Origin: Saprospiraceae bacterium
GTDB taxonomy: Bacteria > Bacteroidota > Bacteroidia > Chitinophagales > Saprospiraceae
DNA length: 6,054 nucleotides
Reading direction: 5' to 3'
Assembly (NCBI GenBank): GCA_022842255.1
Contig: JALHPW010000330.1
Location: 1 to 6,054 of the forward strand
Position numbers and translations under genes: made by a program. Shown in pieces: positions 1 to 6,054 of this stretch. Below the pieces are notes generated by a model. The model saw only the letters and a list, made by a program, of their open reading frames with translations. It did not search any database and was not told the origin of the DNA. Numbering within the stretch: the stretch's first letter is position 1; every line of letters starts with the position of its first letter.

Positions 1-207
1 ACTGCTGATGATGTGGGTGGTTTCGCACACGCTGCTATGGCCTTCCCCTGCGGTGTAGACCCAGTTGCCACCAATCTGACCGTTTTTTTCAAAACATGTG
101 AGGTTGGTGAGGCCATTTTCGGCCAGAACTTTGAGTGCTGCAAGACCAGAACATCCCGCGCCGATAACAGCGATTCGAGGAGACGGTGACCGTTGGAAAT
201 TGGACAT
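1..207 (-). CDS. Flavin-containing monooxygenase (FAD/NAD(P)H-dependent), N-terminal 69 residues only
   Basis: The visible part is the FAD-binding Rossmann start of a class B flavoprotein monooxygenase. After a short polar leader, a beta strand (RIAVIGAG) runs into the dinucleotide loop GAGCSGL at residues 16-22. An acidic residue ending the second strand (CFE, Glu40) would bind the FAD ribose, followed by GGNW at 47-50 and HSSVCETTHIISS at 57-69. The last stretch matches the region in the FMO family that follows the FAD fingerprint. Such enzymes use NADPH and O2 to oxygenate soft nucleophiles (N or S) or ketones; the substrate cannot be told from this fragment. The start ATG (207-205) is the only one that preserves the full Rossmann strand. 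It lies 3 nt after the rhodanese stop and in the same frame, with AGGGA directly before the ATG, so the two genes are probably co-transcribed and coupled. The rest of the enzyme, including the NADPH-binding site, is beyond the left edge. The family call is firm; the exact subfamily is open. Confidence 0.87.
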   Translation of the reverse strand, partial: MSNFQRSPSPRIAVIGAGCSGLAALKVLAENGLTNLTCFEKNGQIGGNWVYTAGEGHSSVCETTHIISS

Positions 208-210
208 TCC

Positions 211-522
211 CTAAGGCTTAGTGTTTCCAAATGCATCCTGCCAAGCCATTACGCCCCCTTTAAGGTTCAGCACATTTTTGAAGCCATTGGCAAGTAGCAG
301 GCCTTGTGCCATAGCCGATCGAGCACCGGAACGGCAGTGCAGGATGATTTCGTCTTCCTTGTGTTCATCGAGTTCGTACATTGAATTCACGAGGTTATTG
401 AGCGGGATAAGTTGTGCACCGAGGTTGAATTCTTCGAATTCCCAAGGTTCGCGGACATCGATGAACACAAATTTTTCGCCCGCTTCGATTTTGTTGCGGA
501 GTTCTTGAACTGTAATTTCCAT
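211..522 (-). CDS. Single-domain rhodanese (thiosulfate sulfurtransferase-like)
   Basis: This 103-residue protein is one complete rhodanese domain with no signal peptide, so it should be cytoplasmic, like GlpE/PspE-type proteins. It has the N-terminal helix (TVQELRNKIEAGE), the conserved FIDVREPWEFE motif at 20-30, the strand leading to the active site (IILHC), the catalytic loop CRSGARS at 63-69 with Cys63 as the persulfide-carrying residue, and the C-terminal LKGGVMAWQ motif at 88-95. All residues expected of an active sulfurtransferase are present. The loop has the usual length of six residues after Cys, typical of sulfur carriers rather than Cdc25-like phosphatases. The start ATG (522-520) sits just before the first helix and lacks a clear Shine-Dalgarno. 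It is the promoter-proximal gene of a two-gene minus-strand unit with the monooxygenase. The pairing may mean a role in sulfur or redox metabolism, but that is inference; the sulfur donor and acceptor are unknown. Confidence 0.93.
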   Translation of the reverse strand: MEITVQELRNKIEAGEKFVFIDVREPWEFEEFNLGAQLIPLNNLVNSMYELDEHKEDEIILHCRSGARSAMAQGLLLANGFKNVLNLKGGVMAWQDAFGNTKP

Positions 523-559
523 GTGCGAAGGTTTTGAAAAATTTTTGAGTTGATAAAGG

Positions 560-567
560 CAAATATT
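560..567 (-). promoter_or_regulatory. Possible -7 element for the rhodanese-monooxygenase unit
   Basis: Read on the minus strand, these bases are AATATTTG, one mismatch from the Bacteroidota -7 consensus TAnnTTTG. They lie about 38 bases before the rhodanese ATG, a suitable distance for a short leader. I see no convincing -33 TTG at the usual spacing, so this is a weak candidate. Confidence 0.25.
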
Positions 568-597
568 GTTTCAGATCATAATTCCCCCTACCCTTTC

Positions 598-605
598 TAC
601 TTTTG
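598..605 (+). promoter_or_regulatory. Bacteroidota-type -7 promoter element for rlmD
   Basis: TACTTTTG is a perfect match to TAnnTTTG, the -7 element used by the primary sigma factor of Bacteroidota. It would start transcription near 610-613, leaving a leader of about a dozen bases before the ATG at 624. No TTG/TTTG is seen at the expected -33 position (the nearest, at 566-568, is too far upstream), so the support comes from the -7 box and its position only. The box also overlaps the alternative TTG start at 603, which argues that this TTG is not used. Confidence 0.5.
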
Positions 606-623
606 TCGCCAATTTTAAAATTC

Positions 624-2039
624 ATGGCAAGAAAACAATACACGCTTCCCAATATTCTTATCCACGGCATCGCGGATCGGGGCAAAGGCGTGGGCCGGAC
701 GGCCGAAGGTATGGCGGTATTCGTAGATGGTGCGGTACCGGGCGATGTGGTGGATGTATTTGTGCAAAAAAAGAAGGGGGGTTTCGCAGAAGGCAGGGTG
801 GAGACCATTGTAACGCCCTCGCCCGACCGGGTGGAGGCATTTTGCGAGCACTTCGCCATTTGTGGCGGCTGCAAATGGCAAAACCTTGACTATCAGGCAC
901 AATTGCGCCACAAGCAACAGGTGGTGGACGACGCTTTGCGGCGGATTGGGAAAATTGAGATTGCCGAGTTTCTGCCTATCCTGGGTGCTCCCGAAACAAG
1001 ATTTTACCGCAACAAACTGGAGTTTGGTTTTTCGAACAAACGCTGGGTTTTAGAGGGTGAGTTTTCAAAGGAGGTCGAATACCCACCCGTATCGCTTTAC
1101 GGATTGGGTTTTCACAAGGCAGGTTTTTTTGACAAAATCATCGATATCCAAAAGTGTTGGTTACAGGCCGAACCGTCCAACTTGTTGCGAAACACTTGCA
1201 AACAAATTGCCCTTGACCAGGAACTGGAATTTTACGACCCTCGCCACCACAAGGGCTTTTTGCGGAACTTGATGGTACGGCTTACGACCACGGGCGAGCT
1301 GATGTTGTTGGTCAGTTTTGCGCAAAACCGTCCCGAGGCAATTGCCCGTTATTTGGACGCGATTCTGGAAAAATTCCCGGAAATGACCACCTTGGTGTAT
1401 TGTATCAACACAAAGTTGAACGATTCGATGTTCGACCTGGATGTACAGACTTATCGTGGGAAAGGGTATGTGATCGAGCAATTGGGCGACCTGAAATTCA
1501 AAATTGGTCCCAAGTCGTTTTTCCAAACCAACTCCTTGCAGGGCAAGCAGTTGTACGATGTGGCCGCTGAATTTGCGGGTTTGACCGGGAATGAAAATGT
1601 TTATGATTTGTACACCGGAACCGGGAGTATTGCGCTTTATCTTGCACGGTATTGCAAATCGGTAGTTGGTATCGAAGAAATCCCGGAAGCCATAGCCGAT
1701 GCAGAGGAAAACATGCGTTTGAATGGAATTGAGAACGCCACCTTTTACGCCGGGGATGTCAAATCGGTTCTTTCACCAGAGTTTGTTCAAAAACATGGTC
1801 GCCCTGATGTGCTGATTACCGACCCGCCACGTGCGGGAATGCACCCCAAAGCGGTTGAATTCTTGCTTGATTTGGCAGCACCTCGGATTGTTTATGTGAG
1901 TTGCAACCCGGCCACCCAAGCACGCGACCTCCAAATGTTGTCGGAAAAATACGCGGTGCTTAAAGTGCGTCCGGTAGATATGTTCCCCCATACGCACCAT
2001 ATTGAAAACGTGGCGCTTTTGGAACTGAAAGACCTTTGA
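624..2039 (+). CDS. rlmD: 23S rRNA (uracil-5-)-methyltransferase RlmD/RumA family
   Basis: The product (471 residues) transfers a methyl group from S-adenosylmethionine to C5 of a uracil in 23S rRNA (U1939 in E. coli for RlmD). Domains in order: an N-terminal TRAM RNA-binding domain (about 1-60); an iron-sulfur domain with CX5CX2C at Cys74, Cys80 and Cys83 plus Cys178 as the likely fourth 4Fe-4S ligand; a central RNA-recognition region; and a C-terminal Rossmann methyltransferase domain. The latter shows SFFQTN (298-303), the SAM loop DLYTGTGS (328-335), acidic Glu351/Glu352 after the second strand, DPPR (400-403), catalytic Cys427 in SCNP, and Glu461 in HHIEN as the probable base. Every key residue is intact. 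I chose ATG 624 over an in-frame TTG at 603 because family members begin close to the TRAM domain and the TTG lies inside the -7 box. The upstream bases are A/T-rich with no Shine-Dalgarno. Which uracil it methylates (U1939, U747 or both) cannot be settled here. Confidence 0.92.
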   Translation: MARKQYTLPNILIHGIADRGKGVGRTAEGMAVFVDGAVPGDVVDVFVQKKKGGFAEGRVETIVTPSPDRVEAFCEHFAICGGCKWQNLDYQAQLRHKQQVVDDALRRIGKIEIAEFLPILGAPETRFYRNKLEFGFSNKRWVLEGEFSKEVEYPPVSLYGLGFHKAGFFDKIIDIQKCWLQAEPSNLLRNTCKQIALDQELEFYDPRHHKGFLRNLMVRLTTTGELMLLVSFAQNRPEAIARYLDAILEKFPEMTTLVYCINTKLNDSMFDLDVQTYRGKGYVIEQLGDLKFKIGPKSFFQTNSLQGKQLYDVAAEFAGLTGNENVYDLYTGTGSIALYLARYCKSVVGIEEIPEAIADAEENMRLNGIENATFYAGDVKSVLSPEFVQKHGRPDVLITDPPRAGMHPKAVEFLLDLAAPRIVYVSCNPATQARDLQMLSEKYAVLKVRPVDMFPHTHHIENVALLELKDL

Positions 2040-2092
2040 CTGTTGGCTATTGACTATTGGCCATTGACTATTGGCCATTGACTGTTGGCCAT
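2037..2092. repeat. Four tandem copies of a 14-bp repeat (TGACTATTGGCCAT)
   Basis: Four head-to-tail units start at 2037, 2051, 2065 and 2079. Units 2 and 3 are identical (TGACTATTGGCCAT), unit 4 differs at one base (TGACTGTTGGCCAT), and unit 1 at two (TGACTGTTGGCTAT). Each of units 2-4 holds the 6-bp palindrome TGGCCA. The first unit begins on the TGA stop codon of rlmD, so the array abuts the coding region exactly. Because 14 is not a multiple of three, the TGA of successive units falls in all three forward frames. It has the look of an intergenic minisatellite that grew by slippage. No transcription terminator is seen, as there is no hairpin followed by a T-run. Confidence 0.9.
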
Positions 2093-2166
2093 TGACCACA
2101 TTTCACCCCCATTGAGCATATTTATCACATTGACCACATTCATCACCTTGACCACATTTCGCATCC
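2093..2166. repeat. Four degenerate tandem copies of an 18-20-bp repeat (TGACCACATT...)
   Basis: Immediately after the 14-bp array come units starting at 2093 (20 bp), 2113 (18 bp), 2131 (18 bp) and 2149 (18 bp), ending exactly at the acyltransferase ATG. Three begin TGACCACATT and one TGAGCATATT; their tails differ (for example TCATCACCT at 2140-2148 and TCGCATCC at 2159-2166). The TGA start is shared with the preceding 14-bp family, which suggests the two arose from a related seed. The units form the 5' leader of the acyltransferase gene, and no consensus -7 box is visible within them. Confidence 0.75.
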
Positions 2167-2715
2167 ATGTTCAGCCTACTTAGCAGATTCATTTTTTGGA
2201 TTATCGGCTGGAAAATTACTGGCCATTATCCCCGCGAACTATCGCATGTAGTAATTGCCGTGGCTCCACACACCTCAACCTGGGATTTTTTACTGGGCGT
2301 TCTGACCAATAGTGCGGGGAGATTCAAGGCAAACTACATGGGCAAACACACACTCTTTAAGCCGCCATTTGGATTCATTTTCAGGTGGTTGGGTGGCATT
2401 CCGGTGGACCGTTCCAAAAACCACAATCTCGTAGCTGCCACAGTAGAGGCCTTCAAACGCGAGCCCCGAATACATCTGGTTATTGCCCCGGAGGGTACGC
2501 GCAAAAAGGTGGATAAATTGAAAACGGGTTTTTACCACATTGCCCGACTGGCAGGGGTACCGATATGCCTTTGTAAATTTGATTTTGAAAAGCGGGAAGT
2601 TTTTTTTGACCCGGTGCTTTTTCATCCCACGGACAATGAAGAGGCGGATATGGCCTATATCTGGGAATATTTTAAGGGTGTAAAGGGGGGCAATCCGGAA
2701 ATGGGGATTATGTGA
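2167..2715 (+). CDS. PlsC-like lysophospholipid/glycerol acyltransferase
   Basis: This 182-residue protein belongs to the PlsC (1-acyl-glycerol-3-phosphate acyltransferase) superfamily, which moves a fatty acyl group from acyl-ACP or acyl-CoA to an alcohol acceptor, normally at the inner face of the cytoplasmic membrane. It opens with a hydrophobic, membrane-associating segment (about 2-16, LLSRFIFWIIGW). The catalytic motif HTSTWD is at 35-40 (HX4D, His35 and Asp40), the second motif is GGIPVDR at 76-82, and the phosphate-binding motif PEGTR is at 108-112, followed by a hydrophobic GVPI (130-133). All three motifs are intact. The length fits a compact group common in Bacteroidota rather than the longer (about 240-residue) PlsC enzymes, so the acceptor may be something other than lysophosphatidate, for example an ornithine or other aminolipid; I cannot decide. 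The ATG directly follows the repeat array with no Shine-Dalgarno. It may be transcribed by read-through from rlmD, 127 bp upstream. Confidence 0.9.
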   Translation: MFSLLSRFIFWIIGWKITGHYPRELSHVVIAVAPHTSTWDFLLGVLTNSAGRFKANYMGKHTLFKPPFGFIFRWLGGIPVDRSKNHNLVAATVEAFKREPRIHLVIAPEGTRKKVDKLKTGFYHIARLAGVPICLCKFDFEKREVFFDPVLFHPTDNEEADMAYIWEYFKGVKGGNPEMGIM

Positions 2716-2789
2716 AGTGGTCAAACGTGCAATTACATATTAGACAAAACCCTATTTTTCCTTCGGGCAGCGTCCTACCCAACCTTGCG

Positions 2790-2797
2790 TATCTTCG
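2790..2797 (+). promoter_or_regulatory. Candidate -7 element before the large secreted protein gene
   Basis: TATCTTCG matches TAnnTTTG with one substitution (C for T at the sixth base of the box). It lies in the 129-bp gap after the acyltransferase and would give a leader of roughly 40 bases before the ATG at 2845. No good -33 TTG is present at standard spacing. The rest of the gap (2716-2844) holds no ORF or hairpin that I can support. Confidence 0.35.
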
Positions 2798-2844
2798 GCA
2801 CGTAACCTTCATAATTACTTCTCCACCTTTTCAAATCCTAATTT

Positions 2845-5800
2845 ATGAAAAGCCGATTTTTACCAGATTTGCCCGCCTTAATCTTTGTACGGATAGGGAT
2901 TTTCCTACTCGCCGCCCTTTTTACAAACAACCTTTTTGCCCAACAAGACAGCATCATCATTGATGGTTATGCGCAACCAACCTGTAGCTGCGATGGCTTC
3001 ATCGACATCACGGTGACTGGAGGCAATGGCCAACCACCTTCCACCACCTATACCTATTTATGGTCAAATGGTTCTACGACCCAAGACCTTCAATTCCTTT
3101 GCCCTGGCACCTATTGCCTTACCGTCACAAGCGGGAACGTCAATGTCAACACCGCTTTTAAGTGTTTTACAGTAGGGCAAGTGCCTTTTACCCCCCTGGA
3201 TATCGTTTCAAGCAATACCGCCCCCTGCAACTTCGACAGCTCAGGGGTGACCAACAACTGCGAAAAAGTGTGTCCCGGCACCACCGTTACCTACTCGGTT
3301 TCGACCCAAGGCCCCTTCGGGAGCAACCCGTTCGTAGGCTGGCAGGTATCCGGGGCGAGCAGCTGGGTAGTCAACAACAATGGCAGTACCAGCCAAGTTT
3401 CCAGTATCACGGTCACCTGGGGAGGTCCGGGCACTGGAAGCGTCTCGGTTTTTTCAGATGGCGCACAAGGATGCACCGGGGAGGATGCGATTTGTGTCAC
3501 AATAGTTGATGAGCCCAAAGCCGATTTTGAAAGTAGCCCCGCAGCAGCCATCGCTGGCGGCACCCTACAGGTTTGTTTGGGACAAACCGTCCATTTCCAA
3601 AACCTTAGCACCGGAGATGCCGATTATTACGAATGGCTTTTCAGCGACGACCTGAGTAGCAGTGCTTTAGAGAACCCACAACATACGTACCTGATTCCTG
3701 GCACACACACCGTTCGGCTCATTGCCAGCAGCAGTTGCCTCTGTTCCGATACTACCACCATGACAGTGGAGGTACTCAATGCTCAAGCCCCCACGCTCGA
3801 ATGTGTGGCGACGGTTTGCCCAGGGGAAACCGTCACCTATACCGCCTCCAATGGATGTGCTCCATTCAGCTGGTCGGTGAGTGGGGACGGGACGGTATTG
3901 AACGGCGGCACCCCGCTTTCCGATACCATTTCGGTCCAATGGAACGGAGGCCCCATCGGAACCATTACTTTGGGCGCAGCCCCTTGTTCCGGCGCCGCCT
4001 GCCCGGTAGCAGGGGTGATTGAAATCCCAATTGTTACGAGCAACGCGCAGATACGCGGGGAAGAAAGGGTATGCCCAGGCGCGACAGAAGTGTACACCAT
4101 CGAACCGTTTGGCGGCACTGGTTTTGTTTGGACCCTGCCAACAGGTGGTACCATCGTAGATGGTCAGGGCACCAACCGGGTTACCGTAGAATGGAATTCC
4201 ATCCCCAATCCGGCCCCAGCTGCCGACCATACGCTTTACGTACAGTACACCAACTGCTATCTGGGTTGTGGTGGGGCTGATTTGATTCATGTGCGTATTT
4301 TATCTGCGTTTCACATTGAAGGCCCCGTTGAACTCTGTCAAAATGGGAACGGGAATTTCTCCGCCAAAACCAATTATGCCAACACTGCCATCCTTTGCAA
4401 CTGGACGCTTACCGCACCCGATGGCAGTGTTGCCTGGACATCCCCAGCAGCCACGGCAACGCCCAATATCCCGTTTTTGAATGGACCGGGGGTCTACCGC
4501 ATTGTGGCCATTCCTGCCGACCCGAGCATCACTTGTTCCAACCAGGCAGATTGGGCCATCAATGTCCCCGCGCTTCCGGCCGACCCAACGGGCATTACAG
4601 GAGCAGCCAACATTTGCCCTGGAATCGCCTACACCTACGAGGCAACAGGTTTGCCAGCGGGATCAAATATCCGCTGGACCGTTAAAAACGGCACGGGTGC
4701 AACCCAAACCTATAATGGAAACCCGCTCAATGTAACCTGGGGAAATACCGGTCCATACTGGCTCACGGCTGCGCAAGTCAGCGTGGATGGCCTGGGTTGT
4801 TTGTCCGACACGGTTGGTTTTGTGGCCACCCCCATTGCCCCCCCGTCTCTTGTTGGAACCTCGGTTGTGTGCGAGGACTCGAAAGGGAACTACTCCATTT
4901 CCAGCTTACAAAACGTAGATATCCAATGGACTATCAGCCCACCAACCGCTGGATCTGTAGCCAATGGGCAAGGCACGAATGCCGTAGAAATATTTTGGAA
5001 CCAGCCAGGTGGGCACGTTGTGAGTGTTGCGGTTTGCAGCCAAAACGCCCAGTTCCCGGTTACGGTTTTGGCCAATCCAGACCCCGCGCCACAACATCCC
5101 GCAGGGCTTTGTCCCGGGGCTACGGCGCTGGTTCAGACCGTCTCGCCCTACGCGAATTATACTTGGAAGGACGAATCGGGCTCCATTTTGGCTAGCACTC
5201 CTACCCTCAATTTAGGTCCCGGGGCCTATTCCATTGAAGTAGTGGATGCAAATGGATGTAGCGGGGCTTCTGAGTTTAAAATCGACAGTTATGATGCGCC
5301 CGATGTGTCGCTCACTACTGCCGACCCGACTGGTTTTTGCAACAATTCTTACACTGTGTCGCTCACGGCATTGACCAATACCGATGCCAACTATACCTAC
5401 CAGTGGTTTCTGGATGGGACCCAGATTGCGGGGGCTTCGGGCAACACCCATTTTTCGAATCTATACGGCAACTACACCGTACAGGCCACGAATTCTTATG
5501 GCTGTACTGCTACGGCAGGCCCTATCGTGTTGTTTGAAGATTGCAGTGGCGGCGGCGGTGGCGTATGTACGGTATGTAGTGGAGGCCCACTTTGCCCACC
5601 TGGGGTTATTCAATGTGTTCCGGACCCCACCCCTCGTTGCGACTCGTTTGTGGTGGTGTTAAACGATTACTCCGGGATGTATGTGCCCGGAAGTGCACAA
5701 TGGAACATGGGCATTTCTGGAGGAGCCCTACTTGGAACATCCACTAGCGAAAACCCAAGTTTTATCTTTCCAAATGCAGGGAAATACATCGTGGCAGTAC

Positions 5801-6039
5801 GGGTAGAACTTTCAAATGGTACCTTTTGCAATGCACTGGATTCGGTTTTCGTAGAAGCTGTGGCAAGGTTCGACGAACTACCTGGCTGTGCTGGCGCAAT
5901 GACCGATTTTGAAAACCGCAGTGAACTTTTACCCAATATCAACCTTAGCAATTTTGCTTGGAACTTTGACGACCCGGCATCGGGCGCGAACAATACTTCC
6001 AGTTTGGAAGATCCTTCACACGCATTTTCGCCGGCCGGG
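2845..6039 (+). CDS. Large secreted multi-domain protein with SprB-like, PKD-like and Ig-like modules (3' end missing)
   Basis: The frame is open from ATG 2845 to the right edge. The genomic part gives 1065 residues before adapter sequence begins. A signal peptide is clear: Lys2/Arg5, a hydrophobic core at about 11-26 and a likely cut after Ala32 (NLFA|QQ). Residues 45-110 resemble a SprB repeat (CSCDGFIDITVTGGNG, LWSNGSTTQDLQFLCPGTY). A chain of beta-sandwich modules of about 70-100 residues follows. Several open with a CPG motif (143, 325, 410, 591, 756) and have W-T-V/L/I plus an N-x-V-x-V-x-W strand; GQGTN recurs at 440-444 and 708-712. PKD-like modules lie at about 225-311, 930-1005 and 1006 onward, Ig-like ones at about 744-896. 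A Gly/Cys-rich insert sits at 899-932. The family suggests a surface adhesin or gliding-associated protein exported via Sec and perhaps the type IX system; the C-terminal sorting domain that would prove this is not in the window. Start chosen for the signal peptide; no Shine-Dalgarno. The exact ligand and role are unknown. Confidence 0.9.
5530..5649 (+). other. Gly/Cys-rich insert within the large secreted protein (about residues 896-935)
   Basis: Between two beta-sandwich modules lies a low-complexity segment with six cysteines (Cys900, 908, 911, 917, 924, 932), a run of five glycines (902-906) and several prolines. The even spacing suggests three disulfides after export. It does not match a module type I know; it could be a rigid linker or a small disulfide-knotted domain. 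The DNA frame is intact through it. Confidence 0.55.
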
Positions 6040-6054
6040 AGATCGGAAGAGCAC
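6040..6054 (+). other. Illumina TruSeq adapter remnant at the contig end
   Basis: The final 15 bases, AGATCGGAAGAGCAC, are identical to the first 15 bases of the standard Illumina TruSeq read-1 adapter and end exactly at the window edge. They translate in frame as RSEEH, which replaces the Y-x-V-x-L strand that should follow HAFSPAG in a PKD module. This is therefore read-through adapter left in the assembly, not genomic DNA, and the five codons should be dropped from the protein. Confidence 0.93.

Noticed and set aside
603..623. Seven-codon N-terminal extension of rlmD from a TTG start
   Set aside because: The TTG lies within the -7 promoter box, the extra residues are not part of the TRAM domain, and a normal ATG follows at 624.
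1773..2099. Minus-strand reading frame crossing the end of rlmD and the repeat array
   Set aside because: It is antisense to a conserved gene, and its first residues (repeated VNSQ/NGQQ-type units) are only the translation of the 14-bp repeats, which happen to lack stops on that strand.
2037..2166. CRISPR array
   Set aside because: The units are head-to-tail with no unique spacers, are shorter than CRISPR repeats, and there is no cas gene nearby.
2716..2844. Intrinsic terminator after the acyltransferase gene
   Set aside because: The T-run at 2755-2759 is not preceded by a stable GC-rich hairpin, so I could not support a terminator.
2712..2963. Plus-strand frame of about 83 codons overlapping the acyltransferase stop and the start of the large gene
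   Set aside because: It overlaps the signal-peptide coding region in another frame, has no recognisable motif, and ends at 2963 within the confirmed gene.
3667..4290. Antisense frame of about 207 codons inside the large secreted protein
   Set aside because: It shows no recognisable domain and lies fully opposite a coherent modular protein with conserved CPG and PKD-type motifs; it is a by-product of that gene's codon composition.
4395..5662. Several plus-strand frames of 60-130 codons in alternative phases
   Set aside because: All lie inside the continuous frame 2845-6039 and have compositions (Arg/His/Pro-rich) typical of out-of-phase reading.

Overview
The window looks like a piece of a Bacteroidota genome, probably from the Saprospiria/Chitinophagia side of the phylum. 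This is an inference from four things: a secreted multi-domain protein built of SprB-like, PKD-like and Ig-like modules, no clear Shine-Dalgarno sequence before any start codon, a perfect TAnnTTTG -7 box (the Bacteroidota sigma-A type) before one gene, and roughly balanced base composition. The last 15 bases are identical to the start of the Illumina TruSeq adapter, so this is very likely the end of a short-read assembly contig, and those bases are not genomic.

Layout. On the minus strand at the left edge are two tightly packed genes: a single-domain rhodanese (211-522) and, 3 nt after its stop, the first 69 codons of a flavin-containing monooxygenase (1-207) that runs off the window. About 100 bp of divergent promoter region separates them from plus-strand rlmD (624-2039), a 23S rRNA m5U methyltransferase with TRAM domain, four iron-sulfur cysteines and intact catalytic residues. 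The gap after rlmD (2037-2166) is tiled completely by two families of short direct repeats, both starting with TGA. Next is a small PlsC-like acyltransferase (2167-2715). After a short gap with a candidate promoter, one reading frame stays open from 2845 to the right edge (1070 codons, the last five from adapter). It encodes a signal peptide followed by roughly ten to twelve cysteine-containing beta-sandwich modules.

Functionally this is a housekeeping stretch (rRNA modification, phospholipid or lipid acylation, sulfur-transfer/redox) beside the start of a giant exported surface or secreted protein. The genes do not form an obvious shared pathway. Only the rhodanese-monooxygenase pair looks like an operon. 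I found no RNA gene, CRISPR array, insertion sequence or convincing intrinsic terminator, and no previously undescribed system. The points most worth a second look are the adapter tail, the two-family repeat array, and the large modular protein with its Gly/Cys-rich insert.
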